Part shown: one piece after another, positions 1 through 9,700 of the stretch
Position numbering within the stretch: the stretch's first letter is position 1
How the letters are laid out: the number at the start of each line of letters is the position of its first letter
Origin: Fistulifera solaris
Taxonomy: Eukaryota; Bacillariophyta; Bacillariophyceae; Naviculales; Stauroneidaceae
DNA length: 64,000 nucleotides
Assembly: GCA_030295235.1 (NCBI GenBank)
Contig: AP026145.1
Coordinates: forward strand, 312,501-376,500
Reading direction: 5' to 3'
The notes under the pieces: generated by a model
The model's input: the letters and a program-made list of their open reading frames with translations, nothing else
The model's database searches: none
What the model was told of the DNA's origin: nothing
Made by a program: the position numbers and the translations under genes

Positions 1-314
1 AATTCAAATCCTTTTCTACTGGAGAAATCTTGGGTTTTCCAGCTTATTCGGCTCACCGACAAATCGTTGGTTTCTTTCGTGAAATCGGAAATGGGTCGCG
101 TCAATTTAGCTCAATCCGCAAACATTACTTCAATGCCTTTGAACGACAGCAAGCTTCGGAAGTCTTGCTGCAGGAGATTTCGAAGAAGAGTCCCGCTGTG
201 CATGCTTTGAAAGATTGGGGTTCCTTGCCCAGTTTACTCGACCACGCGCTGGTCTACGATTGGAGCAAGGACCTTAAAAATCCATCTGGACGTTCCTCCA
301 GGTCGGAAATATAA
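1..314 (+). CDS. 3' end of an unrecognised protein gene (start lies before the window)
   Basis: The frame is open from base 3 to a TAA at 312-314, giving about 103 residues with no in-frame stop, so the window cuts into the last exon of a longer gene. The apparent TTG start at base 30 is not a credible initiator. The fragment is mixed polar and aromatic, with FFREIGNG and VYDWSKDL as distinctive stretches and a basic Ser/Arg tail. There is no membrane segment, signal or recognisable domain. It runs tail to tail with PAM16, 272 bp away. I do not recognise the family. It could be noise, but uninterrupted coding to the edge makes a real 3' end more likely. Confidence 0.5.
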   Translation, partial: FKSFSTGEILGFPAYSAHRQIVGFFREIGNGSRQFSSIRKHYFNAFERQQASEVLLQEISKKSPAVHALKDWGSLPSLLDHALVYDWSKDLKNPSGRSSRSEI

Positions 315-586
315 GAAACTAACAATGTAGCATATCGTATACTAGCATGCATTCCTGATTGTCTTCTTGTAAACTTTTTCTCGGTGATTTTTTAGGTACG
401 TGTATAGTATTTACTATTGCTACAGAGTGCACCTATTTCCTCTTGACACAATAATGCGTTCCAATGACATCTCTCGGCTGCAAAGTCTATTAACCCTGAC
501 AACCAGCATCGATCACTAAAGGTCAACGTCTTGTAATGCAAGTCGGCAAACGAGGTTCTTATGTACAAAATCCTCATCATGAAGTC

Positions 587-1050
587 TTATTGTTCGGGCG
601 ATTTTGCCTTTGTTTGTTGTTCTTCCTTCTTCTCGTCAATGAATTCGTCTAGTAATTCTTTAGCGCGATAAACTTTAGATTGCAAATAAAAGCTTCCGCC
701 GCCTCCTCGTTTCACTTCGTTGGCACTCATGTACTTTTCAAATTGCTTTGTTTTCAAAGAAACGATGAGATTTAAATGCCTAAGATTTTCGTTAAGGACG
801 ACAGCGTATGACAATTTCGTACCTTTTGTATTGCTTCTGCGGTCAGTTTTTCTTCTTGATGTAGATTCAGTATCTGAAGCGCTTCTTCTTTCGACATGGC
901 CTTTCGTGTGACGGCTTGCGCGGCGGTGACTCCGCCTTTTTTCGCATTTCCCAGTGCCTGCGCATAAGCCGCCGGCAGTGCGCGCACTAACACTGCTATG
1001 GCAGGGACTATGACTTGTGCAATGATGCGAGCCAGAGGACCGACTGCCAT
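587..1050 (-). CDS. PAM16: PAM16/TIM16, subunit of the mitochondrial presequence-translocase motor
   Basis: PAM16 is the J-like partner that holds PAM18 and controls mtHsp70 at the TIM23 import channel, on the matrix side of the inner membrane. Two exons are seen: 1050-823 and 745-587, separated by a 77-bp intron (donor GTACGA, acceptor ACAAAG). Joined, they give 128 residues, the usual family size. The N-terminus has the conserved RIIAQVIVPA segment and the AQALGNAKKGG stretch. The J-like part reads AMSKEEALQILN, then across the splice AIQKQFEKYM, then GGSFYLQSKVYRAKELLDE. It lacks the catalytic HPD of true J proteins, as expected for PAM16. The start is the ATG at 1050. Splice sites are inferred from homology and the GT-AG rule. 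Confidence 0.92.
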
Positions 1051-1509
1051 TTCTCTTTGCTATGTTGTTGTTATAAAGCAATGGTGTGTTTTGTCGGAAC
1101 AATTTTTTTGTGATAAAGTCGCAATCCTCATGGTCGTCGACGGAGGTGCCGGAAGAAGGCCAGTCGTCAGTCATGGCTAGCAATCGTGAATCGTGACTCG
1201 TGACCGTGACCCATAAATTTTCGTTTCTTGCTGGCGCCGTAAACCAACATTTTAACTGACACTCAGAGTACCGGTCCTTGATTATTTACACATAATTAGG
1301 CCATAAAGCAGCCGTTGTGAGCTCAACGGACAGCGTGACGACTTCGCGGTTTGCGGGCAACGCAAAAACTCCTCCGCTTCGACATCAAGTCACAACACAA
1401 GGCCCGTCGTGACCGTGACCTGTCAATAGGAACAAGACACCCAACAGCAACCACACTTTCAGTGTCAAGGAAAAAGGTTCTTTCCACATCTCTTTGCTGA
1501 TTCTTGCAC
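1051..1509. other. Intergenic, divergent promoter region between PAM16 and the kinase gene
   Basis: The two genes are transcribed away from each other, so both promoters should lie here. Short open frames on both strands show no conserved sequence. No clear TATA box or repeat is seen. Confidence 0.4.
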
Positions 1510-3298
1510 ATGGGTTGCGGATCATCGACTGCTTCAAAAGGGCGGGTAAGAAATATTATTTGTCGTTTCACCGAGCGAAGAGCGCTGTCGCTGTCCGCCA
1601 TCGTGCTTCACGATTCTCTCCCAGCCTCGTGCTGTTCGTCCCGCTTCGAAATGACTCTGCATGTCCCACTCGCATTCATATTCTGATTTCTAGTTATACT
1701 AACACGTTTTGAGCGATATAGGAATCCACAAAGGTACCTAGTGCGACATCTCCTACCCGCGATTTTTTCCCATCCCCCAACGAGCCAAAGAATCCACCGA
1801 AACTCCATTCCGAGACTTCGCCGAGTGTTTCCGACAAACCTTCTATTCCCAAAGTCACTCCAGAAACAAAAGAGAGCCCCAATAAAGTCAAGAAAGACAC
1901 TACAAATACACTAAATAAGGAAACAATGGTATCCCCCATCTCCCCGAAGAAGAAATCAACGTACGTTCCGCCGGCTCCGATTACGGTCATGTCGGCTCCG
2001 ACGAAATCCGATTCGACGAAAAGAAGAGCGGATCGAGTAAACCGACTGTAACGAAGAAGACTTCGAAAACATCCGCACCTGTAGAAGACACGAGTGAAGG
2101 ATCGGTCGAACCGTTCGGCGGCAACTCGTCGCATTCCGGCGATCCATTGAGTCTACGGGACGACAGTGAAGATGACTTTGGCGAAAAAGCTTTGGGAAGA
2201 GATGAGTTTGAACCGGCCGTTCCGTTGAAAGCGGCGGAAAAGTCCAAGCCGGTACAGCAATACAATCACGCCACGCATTCGACTCCGGAGCCCAGCTCCG
2301 AATCGGGGATGCGATTTGATGAGCTCTATCGATTGAAGGGCGTTCTCGGAACGGGTGCCTTTTCGACCGTCCGGGAAGGCTTTCATCGATCGAATGCCGA
2401 TTTCTCGTACGCTGTGAAGTGTATCAATCGAAAGAAGATGAGTGAAGAAGACGAGGCGGCTCTGTTGGATGAAGTTGGCATTCTCAAGGAACTACGACAT
2501 GCGCATATCATCCGCTTGTATGATTTTTTTGTCGAGCCGTCGACTTACTATTTGGTGATGGAACGGATGCGAGGAGGTGAACTGTTTGATCGCATTGTGG
2601 CAAAAGCGTATTACAACGAGAAGGAGGCACGAGATACATGCTTGATTGTCTTGCAGGCCGTTGGTTACTGTCATAAGAACAGGGTTGCACACAGGGACTT
2701 GAAGCCGGAGAATCTTTTGCTGTTGAGTGAAGACGATGACACCTCCGTCAAGATCGCCGATTTTGGATTTGCCAAGCGGGTGCTAGAGCCTAATTCCTTG
2801 TCCACGCAATGCGGAACACCCGGCTATGTGGCTCCCGAAATTTTAGAAGGAACACTGTACGACGAGCGAGCGGACATGTGGAGCGTGGGAGTTATTCTGT
2901 ATATTCTGTTGGGTGGATATCCCCCATTCATTGAGTCGACCCAGCGTGACTTGTTCCGAAAGATTAGAAAGGGCGAGTATGAATTTCATGAAGAGTACTG
3001 GGGCACGGTCAGTTCCGAAGCAAAGGATTTGATTCGAAACCTTTTAATGGTCAACATTAAGAAGCGTTTAACAGCAGAACAAGCTTTGAAGAACGCTTGG
3101 ATATTAGGCGACGACGCGAAACTCGCCAATCGTGATTTGGGTGTGAATCTTGACAAGCTGCGAAGTTTCAACGGTAAGCGAAAATTCCGTGCCGCTGTTG
3201 CGACCGTGATGGCAGTCAACAAGTTGAACAGCCTCGGTCTAGCATTCATGGAAAAGCCGTTTTCACATATCAGTGATGACGGAGGAAAGTCAAATTAA
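1510..3298 (+). CDS. N-acylated CaMK-group serine/threonine kinase with a CaMKII-like regulatory segment
   Basis: Exon 1 (1510-1545) encodes MGCGSSTASKGR, a strong N-myristoylation signal (Gly2, Ser6) with Cys3 for palmitoylation, followed by donor GTAAGA. The intron holds a perfect TACTAAC branch site (1698-1704) and ends at 1721. Exon 2 encodes a Ser/Thr/Pro/Lys-rich linker and then the kinase: GTGAFSTV glycine loop, AVKCI lysine, HRDLKPEN, DFGFA, APE and DMWSVG. All catalytic residues are present. After the kinase, SFNGKRKFRAAVATVM resembles the autoinhibitory/calmodulin-binding helix of CaMKII. There is no EF-hand, so it is not a CDPK. The frame changes once between 1961 and 2048: either a one-base loss in the A run at 2019-2022 or a 68-bp intron (1961-2028). 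It is probably a membrane-anchored, Ca2+/calmodulin-regulated kinase; the regulation is inference. Confidence 0.85.
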
Positions 3299-3873
3299 CG
3301 TTATGGCTTTCTGGCATACTTCCCGCTTCCATGGTACGGTTTATAGGTTTCTCTGAGACTGGAATCGTTCTTTTCCTGCTCTTTTATAATTTCTAATTGC
3401 ACCCATTTGCCGCTGCGCAGGGAGATATCAGTCACGGTGTATTGCAATGTAGCACAATCAATGAATTCTTTTACTTCCTTCGTTCACCGGTGTCACTAAT
3501 ACTTCTTGAAGGAATTGTATAGATGTGATTTCTCGAGCGTCCTCTTAATTGACCTCTTCATACTTCGTTCCTGAGCCTTACCGTTTCAATAAACTTTTTA
3601 TTCTGTGAATGTTGCCTTGAAACAGAGAGGTATGCTCAAAAATGAGACCGACAATTATTAACCCTAGATGTCACGTGACTGAAACCGGCTGACTCCTCAC
3701 GGGTGTGTGTCCCCACAGTTTTGTAAACAGTATAACCTTAAACCTTAAATCGATTGCGGTCTGTCATCTACCGCGGAAAACTCGAGACGACGAAAAAAAA
3801 AATTGTGCCTTCCCGTATTTTGACGGATGGCGATGGTGAATGTGAGTGTTATTAACACAAAGCGGTAGGCAAC
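3299..3873. other. Intergenic
   Basis: Holds the 3' flank of the kinase gene and the 5' flank of the DUF1764 gene. I see an isolated CACGTG at about 3673 and an A run at about 3794, but no coding sequence or repeat. Confidence 0.4.
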
Positions 3874-4258
3874 ATGAAGACTGCAAACGACAAAACATCG
3901 AAAGCATCACCTGCTAAGCCAGAGGAGACTGCGGCGGAGAAAGAATCATCTGGGTGGAGCGAGATTGAGGGTCTTTTGAACAGTGGCAAAAGAAGAAGAA
4001 AGAACAAAAAGAGGAGATAGAAGAGCTGGAGCGGAACCGGAAGAAAAAGAAAAAAGAACCATTCATCGAGTACTTCTACAGTGTCAGGGAAGTCGAACAC
4101 AAAGTGGATAGATGACGGCCTGGGGGGTGTTTACAATTCAGAAGGGTTCACCGGACGAGTCGAAGATGGTGTGAAAGTTTTCAAAGCGCATATCCTGCAA
4201 AGAAAATGCAGGTCAATCTCCCGATTGCCCTTTTGACTGCGACTGCTGCTTCATATAA
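3874..4258 (+). pseudogene. DUF1764-family small basic protein, reading frame broken three times
   Basis: No long frame is open here, yet three frames read in turn give a complete DUF1764 protein of about 128 residues. It has an N-terminal Lys/Glu-rich part (SEIEGLLNSGK, then EQKEEIEELERNRKKKKK), a middle with KWIDDGLGGVYNSEG and a VKVFKAHIL stretch, and the hallmark C-terminus PDCPFDCDCCFI ending at TAA 4256-4258. The frame changes sit at A runs 3988-3991, 4050-4055 and 4203-4206, each needing one A more or fewer. The Cys-rich end and the stop codon are intact, and the same error type hits many conserved genes here. I therefore think it is a living gene with sequencing errors, not a decayed copy. 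DUF1764 function is unknown; the basic middle suggests nuclear or nucleolar location. Confidence 0.72.
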
Positions 4259-4605
4259 CAGATTGAACGTTTTTTAAAAAGAGAAGAGGCGTCGGCTGCA
4301 ATGAACAAAGATTTGACGTTGATTTTTATGCTCTCAATCTGTGCCTTTACATTCTCGCACTCAAAAGACTGAGGCAAGTCTGGAGCAAAGTGAGCACGAA
4401 TTTAGCAGCGGAAGCTACTATTTGCCTTGATAAAAAGGACAATTGCTGTCAATTGTCGATTTGTGAAAGTGGAAACGTAATGAGGCTTAAAAGGGGCTTC
4501 CTTGTTATACCATTAATAAAGTTATGACCACATTATTCTAGTTTCTATGAATTTCTAATTCTTTTCTGTTCATCAAAACTTTGATTCGGACAAAACATGC
4601 AAAGT
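4259..4605. other. Intergenic (convergent 3' flanks)
   Basis: AT-rich tail-to-tail spacer between the DUF1764 gene and the carrier gene. Nothing recognisable is seen in it. Confidence 0.4.
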
Positions 4606-6015
4606 TTAAAGCTCGGAACTTTCCTCATCTGGAAGCGTGATCCATAAGCCGAGAGCAGTCCAGGCGGCGATTGAGATAACACTCAACACGTAAGACGGAA
4701 GGTAGACACCCGCCACTGTTTGAGCACTGGAAAGGCCCTGAGATTTGAGTAGAACTACAACAATCAGTGCTCCAGGCAGTGCAGCATTGACAATGACTAC
4801 CAAGAGTGCCATTGGCGGAACACTAATGGGTAAGAAGGCCAGCAGGAGAATCACTAGGGCCGGAGTAACGAAAAGACGCGATGCTATGTACCAGAACAAA
4901 TATCGAGCGTGTTCGCCTTGATGTTGCTTCGATTCGTCTGAAGAGGTTAGGTTCGAAGAAGAGAACCACCGCCTCCAAAATGGAAGGCTAGTAGCACTGT
5001 CGTCTGTAGCTAAACATCTCGGTTCCCCTGACGCTTCACTGTCGCGCTGTCGTTCGGGCGTTTCCGCCATCCACGCTAGAGGAACCAGACTGGCGGCCAC
5101 AACAATAGTGCTGACACTTGACGAGGCAATTCCCATTGTGTGGATAGCATCGCCAATGAATCGCAGTGGAGCGCCGGGTTCAAACAGCGCATCACGGAGA
5201 GGGCCAATGCATCCGGTTACAATTCCTGCAGCCATTGCTAAAAATCCCGGCGATGAGAAAGTTTGCTTGATCACATTTGTTACTGTCTGAAGAAATGTGG
5301 AAGACTTGTTTGTTGAGCGCGCATTGCTCGAACGTTCAGCGTTGCCTTGAAGAACCTCAGTGCCAAGGCTCTCGTCCATTCGAGATAAAGAAATTTCCGC
5401 CGTTTGGTCCTCACTTTGTTGCTTGGCTTCTGCCGCTCGCATTAATTCGGGGAGACCAAATGTAAAGAAACAGAAACTCCATCCAAAAAAGTAAACGAAA
5501 ATCATGCTATTCGCATCGGCTGTGCATGCTTCGATGGGACTTAAGCTTGTGCTATCCGAAGACGTTCGATTGATCGTAAAATTTTCGTAAACAACGGCGT
5601 GTTCGCAAAGACTCGGAAAAATCAAAATCGGCAAAGCAACAATATTTGGGTATGTCGCCGCAATCCGCAATGCTTTGAAGTCTTCCTCTAAACGCGGCAA
5701 CATCATGTACCCTAAGACTGTCGCGACGACATAACTGAGGCCTAGACTGGAAAAGGCGGCAACGACAATGAACCAGTAGTCTCCTATTGACTCTGGACTG
5801 ATGCTCTGTGCTGTTGTACTGTAAATCAGTGACAATGTCAAAGTGTGAAAGGAGAATCGCGCAATGGTGGAAACGGAAGTGCTCGGCATCAAAGGTTGTG
5901 TTCGCGGATACAGAACGGAAGCAAAACCGACAGCCCCGATCAAGAAAACCTTAGATACGCTCTGAGCGGAAGCCGCTATAACGGAAGTGATTTGCGAAGT
6001 GGAAGCGGATGCCAT
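4606..6015 (-). CDS. Auxin efflux carrier family (PIN/PILS-like) membrane transporter
   Basis: The gene is a single exon of 469 residues with an ATG at 6015. It belongs to the Mem_trans family of secondary carriers, which in plants includes PIN and ER-located PILS proteins. Hydrophobic segments fill the N-terminal half (residues about 20-200) and the last 110 residues. Between them lies a long hydrophilic Ser/Glu/Arg-rich loop, as in PILS/PIN proteins. The family-typical ATYPNIVALPILIFPSLC and the aromatic FFGWSFCFFTFGLPEL segment are clear. NFTINRTS is a possible N-glycosylation site in the loop between them. Substrate and membrane cannot be read from the sequence, and diatom members are not shown to move auxin. 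The frame is intact. Confidence 0.85.
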   Translation of the reverse strand: MASASTSQITSVIAASAQSVSKVFLIGAVGFASVLYPRTQPLMPSTSVSTIARFSFHTLTLSLIYSTTAQSISPESIGDYWFIVVAAFSSLGLSYVVATVLGYMMLPRLEEDFKALRIAATYPNIVALPILIFPSLCEHAVVYENFTINRTSSDSTSLSPIEACTADANSMIFVYFFGWSFCFFTFGLPELMRAAEAKQQSEDQTAEISLSRMDESLGTEVLQGNAERSSNARSTNKSSTFLQTVTNVIKQTFSSPGFLAMAAGIVTGCIGPLRDALFEPGAPLRFIGDAIHTMGIASSSVSTIVVAASLVPLAWMAETPERQRDSEASGEPRCLATDDSATSLPFWRRWFSSSNLTSSDESKQHQGEHARYLFWYIASRLFVTPALVILLLAFLPISVPPMALLVVIVNAALPGALIVVVLLKSQGLSSAQTVAGVYLPSYVLSVISIAAWTALGLWITLPDEESSEL

Positions 6016-6780
6016 TCTTTGCGAGAACTGCTAATCGTGCGGCTGAATGCTTGTTGTCACTCAGATGACGACAAATAATAATAATGCGGTGTATTTCGGA
6101 GTAATTCTGCACAGGCCTAAGAACCCGCGATAATTGCTTGAAAGAAAGCTCTTTTTTTCTTTTTGATGGATATCGAAATGTATGTCGTCAAACAGCAATC
6201 GTTCTCCTTTTCTTTCAATTTCCAGACCCGTTGTCCTGTTTTTCGCTTTGTCGAAGTGTTCGTTGTCGTTCGGCGTCGTCGGCGGCCGGCGGCGTTTCGA
6301 TTTCGAGGGAGGGTTTCGTGCAAAAGGGTTTCGAGTTCTTCGCATCCGGGTCTTTTTTCTTGTTAAGCGGAAGTGCCAAGTCCTAAGAAAGAATACCGGA
6401 GTGAAAAATATCCCTTAAGTGACGACCATCAACGACAATTAATATCAGGAATAGAGTAGAGTATTCTTATAGTGACAACGTCACCCTGAAATATTCTTTC
6501 TAAGCAAAATACAAGTAAATAGGAAATAGAGTATCAGTTACTGTATACTTGAATAAAAATTTTGATACTGCGCATAAACGTCAAACGGTGCAAACTACGC
6601 GCCAGCCGAAGAGTTCAAAGACAGCTTCATCGTTTGAAGCTCAGCTTGGCTTTATTGACTTTCTTTCACCTGTTTCTTTGTCTTTGCAAACCCAATTAAC
6701 GACTGTATTTCAAAGCATCGTCATCTTTTTGGACCTGTCACAGAAGGGTTCTCAAATACATCTACCCCTGACATAATATC
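6016..6780. other. Intergenic, divergent promoter region
   Basis: Head-to-head spacer between the carrier and formin genes. It is T-rich and rich in CGTCGTCGGCGGC-like triplets around 6260-6300. The open frame at 6549-6776 ends just before the formin ATG and has no conserved features, so I treat it as 5' flank. Confidence 0.4.
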
Positions 6781-9700
6781 ATGATGCGACGACGACAGAG
6801 TCAGCTTGAGCCTCCGGCGGAAGGAGAGGCTGCTCATGCATACGGCAACACCAGTGGGCGGTCTTCCGATCAAACAATGAGAAACGATCCTCCGGATCAT
6901 CGAGCAATTGAACCTTTTGTGAGCGAAGGGAGAGATTTTGCGGGTGGTCGCGATCCATCGGTCATCAATCAAGGAACGCGGCCGACGAAAAGTAAAACCT
7001 CGTCTTGGTCGGCGGCTGCTATGCGCTCCGCCATGCGCTTGTCTCAGGAAAACTATCAGCAAGCACGTGACCCATCTGTCGTGAATGAGCAAGCTATCTC
7101 AATCAACAAAACGAAAAGCCGTGATCCGCCTCCAGATAGCAGAGAGTCGTCAAAGAAAGATACTGCTGTCAACCGTACAGTTCATGCCAGCTTGGGCTTG
7201 CCGCCATCGGGGAGTTATTCGTCGACTGTGGGCAGCTCATCAAGTGGGAGTCCCAATTCGCAGCAGAGAGTCTTTCTGAGGAACTTTTTGAAAAAGAAAG
7301 GTGAAAAAGCGAATGTGCCGACGAAGACGATGGCCACTGCCAAACAAAAACTGCTGAGAAATGTCTTGCAAAAGAGCCAAGGGGGCGTACTGAAATCCAG
7401 TCTTTCCGCGGAAGAGGCCCAAATCTATCGTTCAAGCTCTGGTTCGCCCACGAATGGTAGCTTGCGAGAAAAGTGGAAGCGCAAGGCAGCGGCGAACGCA
7501 TCTCGAACGGGGCAGCGACCGAGTCATGATCCGCCAAAAGAGGAAACTGCAAAGAGTACACACCAGCAATTAGCCAAACCGAACTTGAGCATTGATTCTG
7601 ACGTTTCTGCGGGGACAAAGGCCAGAAATAGGGAGAACTCCGACGAAGTGCGGAAACAAGTGAAAGGAGGTTCGACGGGGATGAGCATTCGAAAACGATA
7701 CGAAGAGACACTTCGTGAGAAGACATTTCAAAAGTCGGTCACGGACGGGCCAAAGGCTGTACAGATTGAATTCGGTGATGTACAGAAAGATGAATATGAT
7801 GATTTCCTCGACATTCTCCATGAAGAAGTCATGGGGCAACACGCTCAGGTACGTCAACTTTTCCTTTGCAACGGGCACGCGCCGTTTACATGCCACTCTA
7901 ACAAAATGTTGTCAGTTATGGGAAAATTTTCGGGCGACCATGACGAACACGCCTGCATTTACAGTCGAGCTCAAATCTCCAGCAAAAGCATTCAAATTCG
8001 ACTCTGAGACAAAAGAGCTTCTTATGCAAATGAATCTTTACTTGAAAAATGTTTCCACTGTCGAGCATCTTGGTGTGACGCAACTCGTCAAGGATAAGAA
8101 ATATCGGAAAGAAATCTCACGTCTGAGCATGTTGGCTGGCGGTGGTGCCGATAATAGTCGTCGATCATCCGTTCTTCCTCCTATTCTGGCTGAACGGGTC
8201 CAACGACGAAAAAGCGATGGACATGAGGTGATGGTTAGCAGATCGGTGAACATGGAAAACAATGATAGCAGGGGTGAGGTTGCTTCTAGACGAGAGAGCG
8301 TCAAAGGTGAACGACGTGCATCAGCGGCACAACATAGCTCATCAAAACCTTTCAATAACAAGTATGACGTCAATGAAGCAGCAGAAGATAGATCGCACAG
8401 AAAGACTTCAGAAGTTTCAGCCATTCAGACAGCCTTGAGTGACGATAGTTCCGTGAGTCTCAACCGATATGACGTTCCGTCTCGAATCGAGCAAGAGTAT
8501 GACCCTGTAACGGCACAGCGAAGCAATGATGATACTGAAAATCAGTCGCAACTGGAAAAGCGGAAGTTCGATACAATTCTCTCCACGCGAACTCTTTCGT
8601 CCGCCATTGACCAGGATTTCTCTAAACGTATGCCTCCTGAGGTGACGAAAAGCCATTCTGCTTTCCATAACAACTCAACAAACAGACCAGGCCACCAAAA
8701 GCGCGTTCCTACTGACGACGATAAGATAACACCAAAGCAACTTCTCACCACACCGAAATCAGATTTTGGTTTTGAAGTAACATTGGGTCAATTTGAATCA
8801 AAAATGCTCCCGTCGTGTCCAGGCTCCGATCACTCTAAATCTATGCCAGGGTCCGCTGTTCCTTGGAAAGACGTCCGCCTAAAATCAGTGTCCTCTTGTT
8901 CGCCTGGAAGTCAAGGCGAAGTATCGAAGTTGTCCCCTGCATTCGCGCAGTTGCAGCTTCGACGTGTAGATTCATCTACTGTTTCGCCTTCGTCCGCGGC
9001 TATGGAGTCCCAGCTCAGATATAGTTTTGATTCTCAAAGCTTTGCCACAAACGAGGTCACGAGTATCATCAGTCCAAGTACCACTCAACAGAATTACCCT
9101 GGAGCCGGCGATCCTTCGGAACGCACACCTCCAATTCAGAACTCCAAACATGTACGACAAAATACGATCGATTCAGCATCGAGCTATTCCGTCGAAAGTT
9201 CTGGTATCACCAATGCAGATGCATGCATATACTTGAAACATCGGGAAGACGGTGTAGAAAAGGTTTTTGTATCCAAGGAACGCTTAAGAAAGACATTTCA
9301 GATATCGGAAGACTCACCTCCGCAACTAGTGTGGGTTCTCGAGCGTTCCATGATTAAGTCGTTAAGTCTAGACATGGCAGACAATCAGGCAATCTTATTC
9401 CTTGATGAAGGAGGAAAAAAAGAAACTCTTGCATTCGCTAACGCTGAGGACTGTCTCCGGTTTGCAAATAGCTTCTATCAGTTCTCAGCGCCATCCACAC
9501 AGCCAAGCACAGATAGTGGAATACCAAATAGCGTTAACCAGCAAGATGAAGAAGACGACGAGGTATCTCTGCTTGACACACTAAACGAGGAAGAACAGAA
9601 GGTCCTGGAAATGTATAGAAGGTTAAGAAAGACCAAGGCAGCCGAAGATGCCATGCAGGAAAGTATATCACAAGAGGCTACCCGAGCGGATGACCAAGTT

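Noticed and set aside
587-1183. 198-codon minus-strand open frame covering PAM16
   Set aside because: Only its last 53 codons (exon 2) belong to PAM16; the rest reads the intron and exon 1 in the wrong frame.
1694-2134. Minus-strand open frame of 146 codons opposite the kinase linker
   Set aside because: It is opposite a Ser/Thr/Lys-rich coding exon and has no family features.
6549-6776. Open frame just upstream of the formin ATG
   Set aside because: No ATG start, no conserved sequence, and it ends before the formin start; more likely 5' flank.
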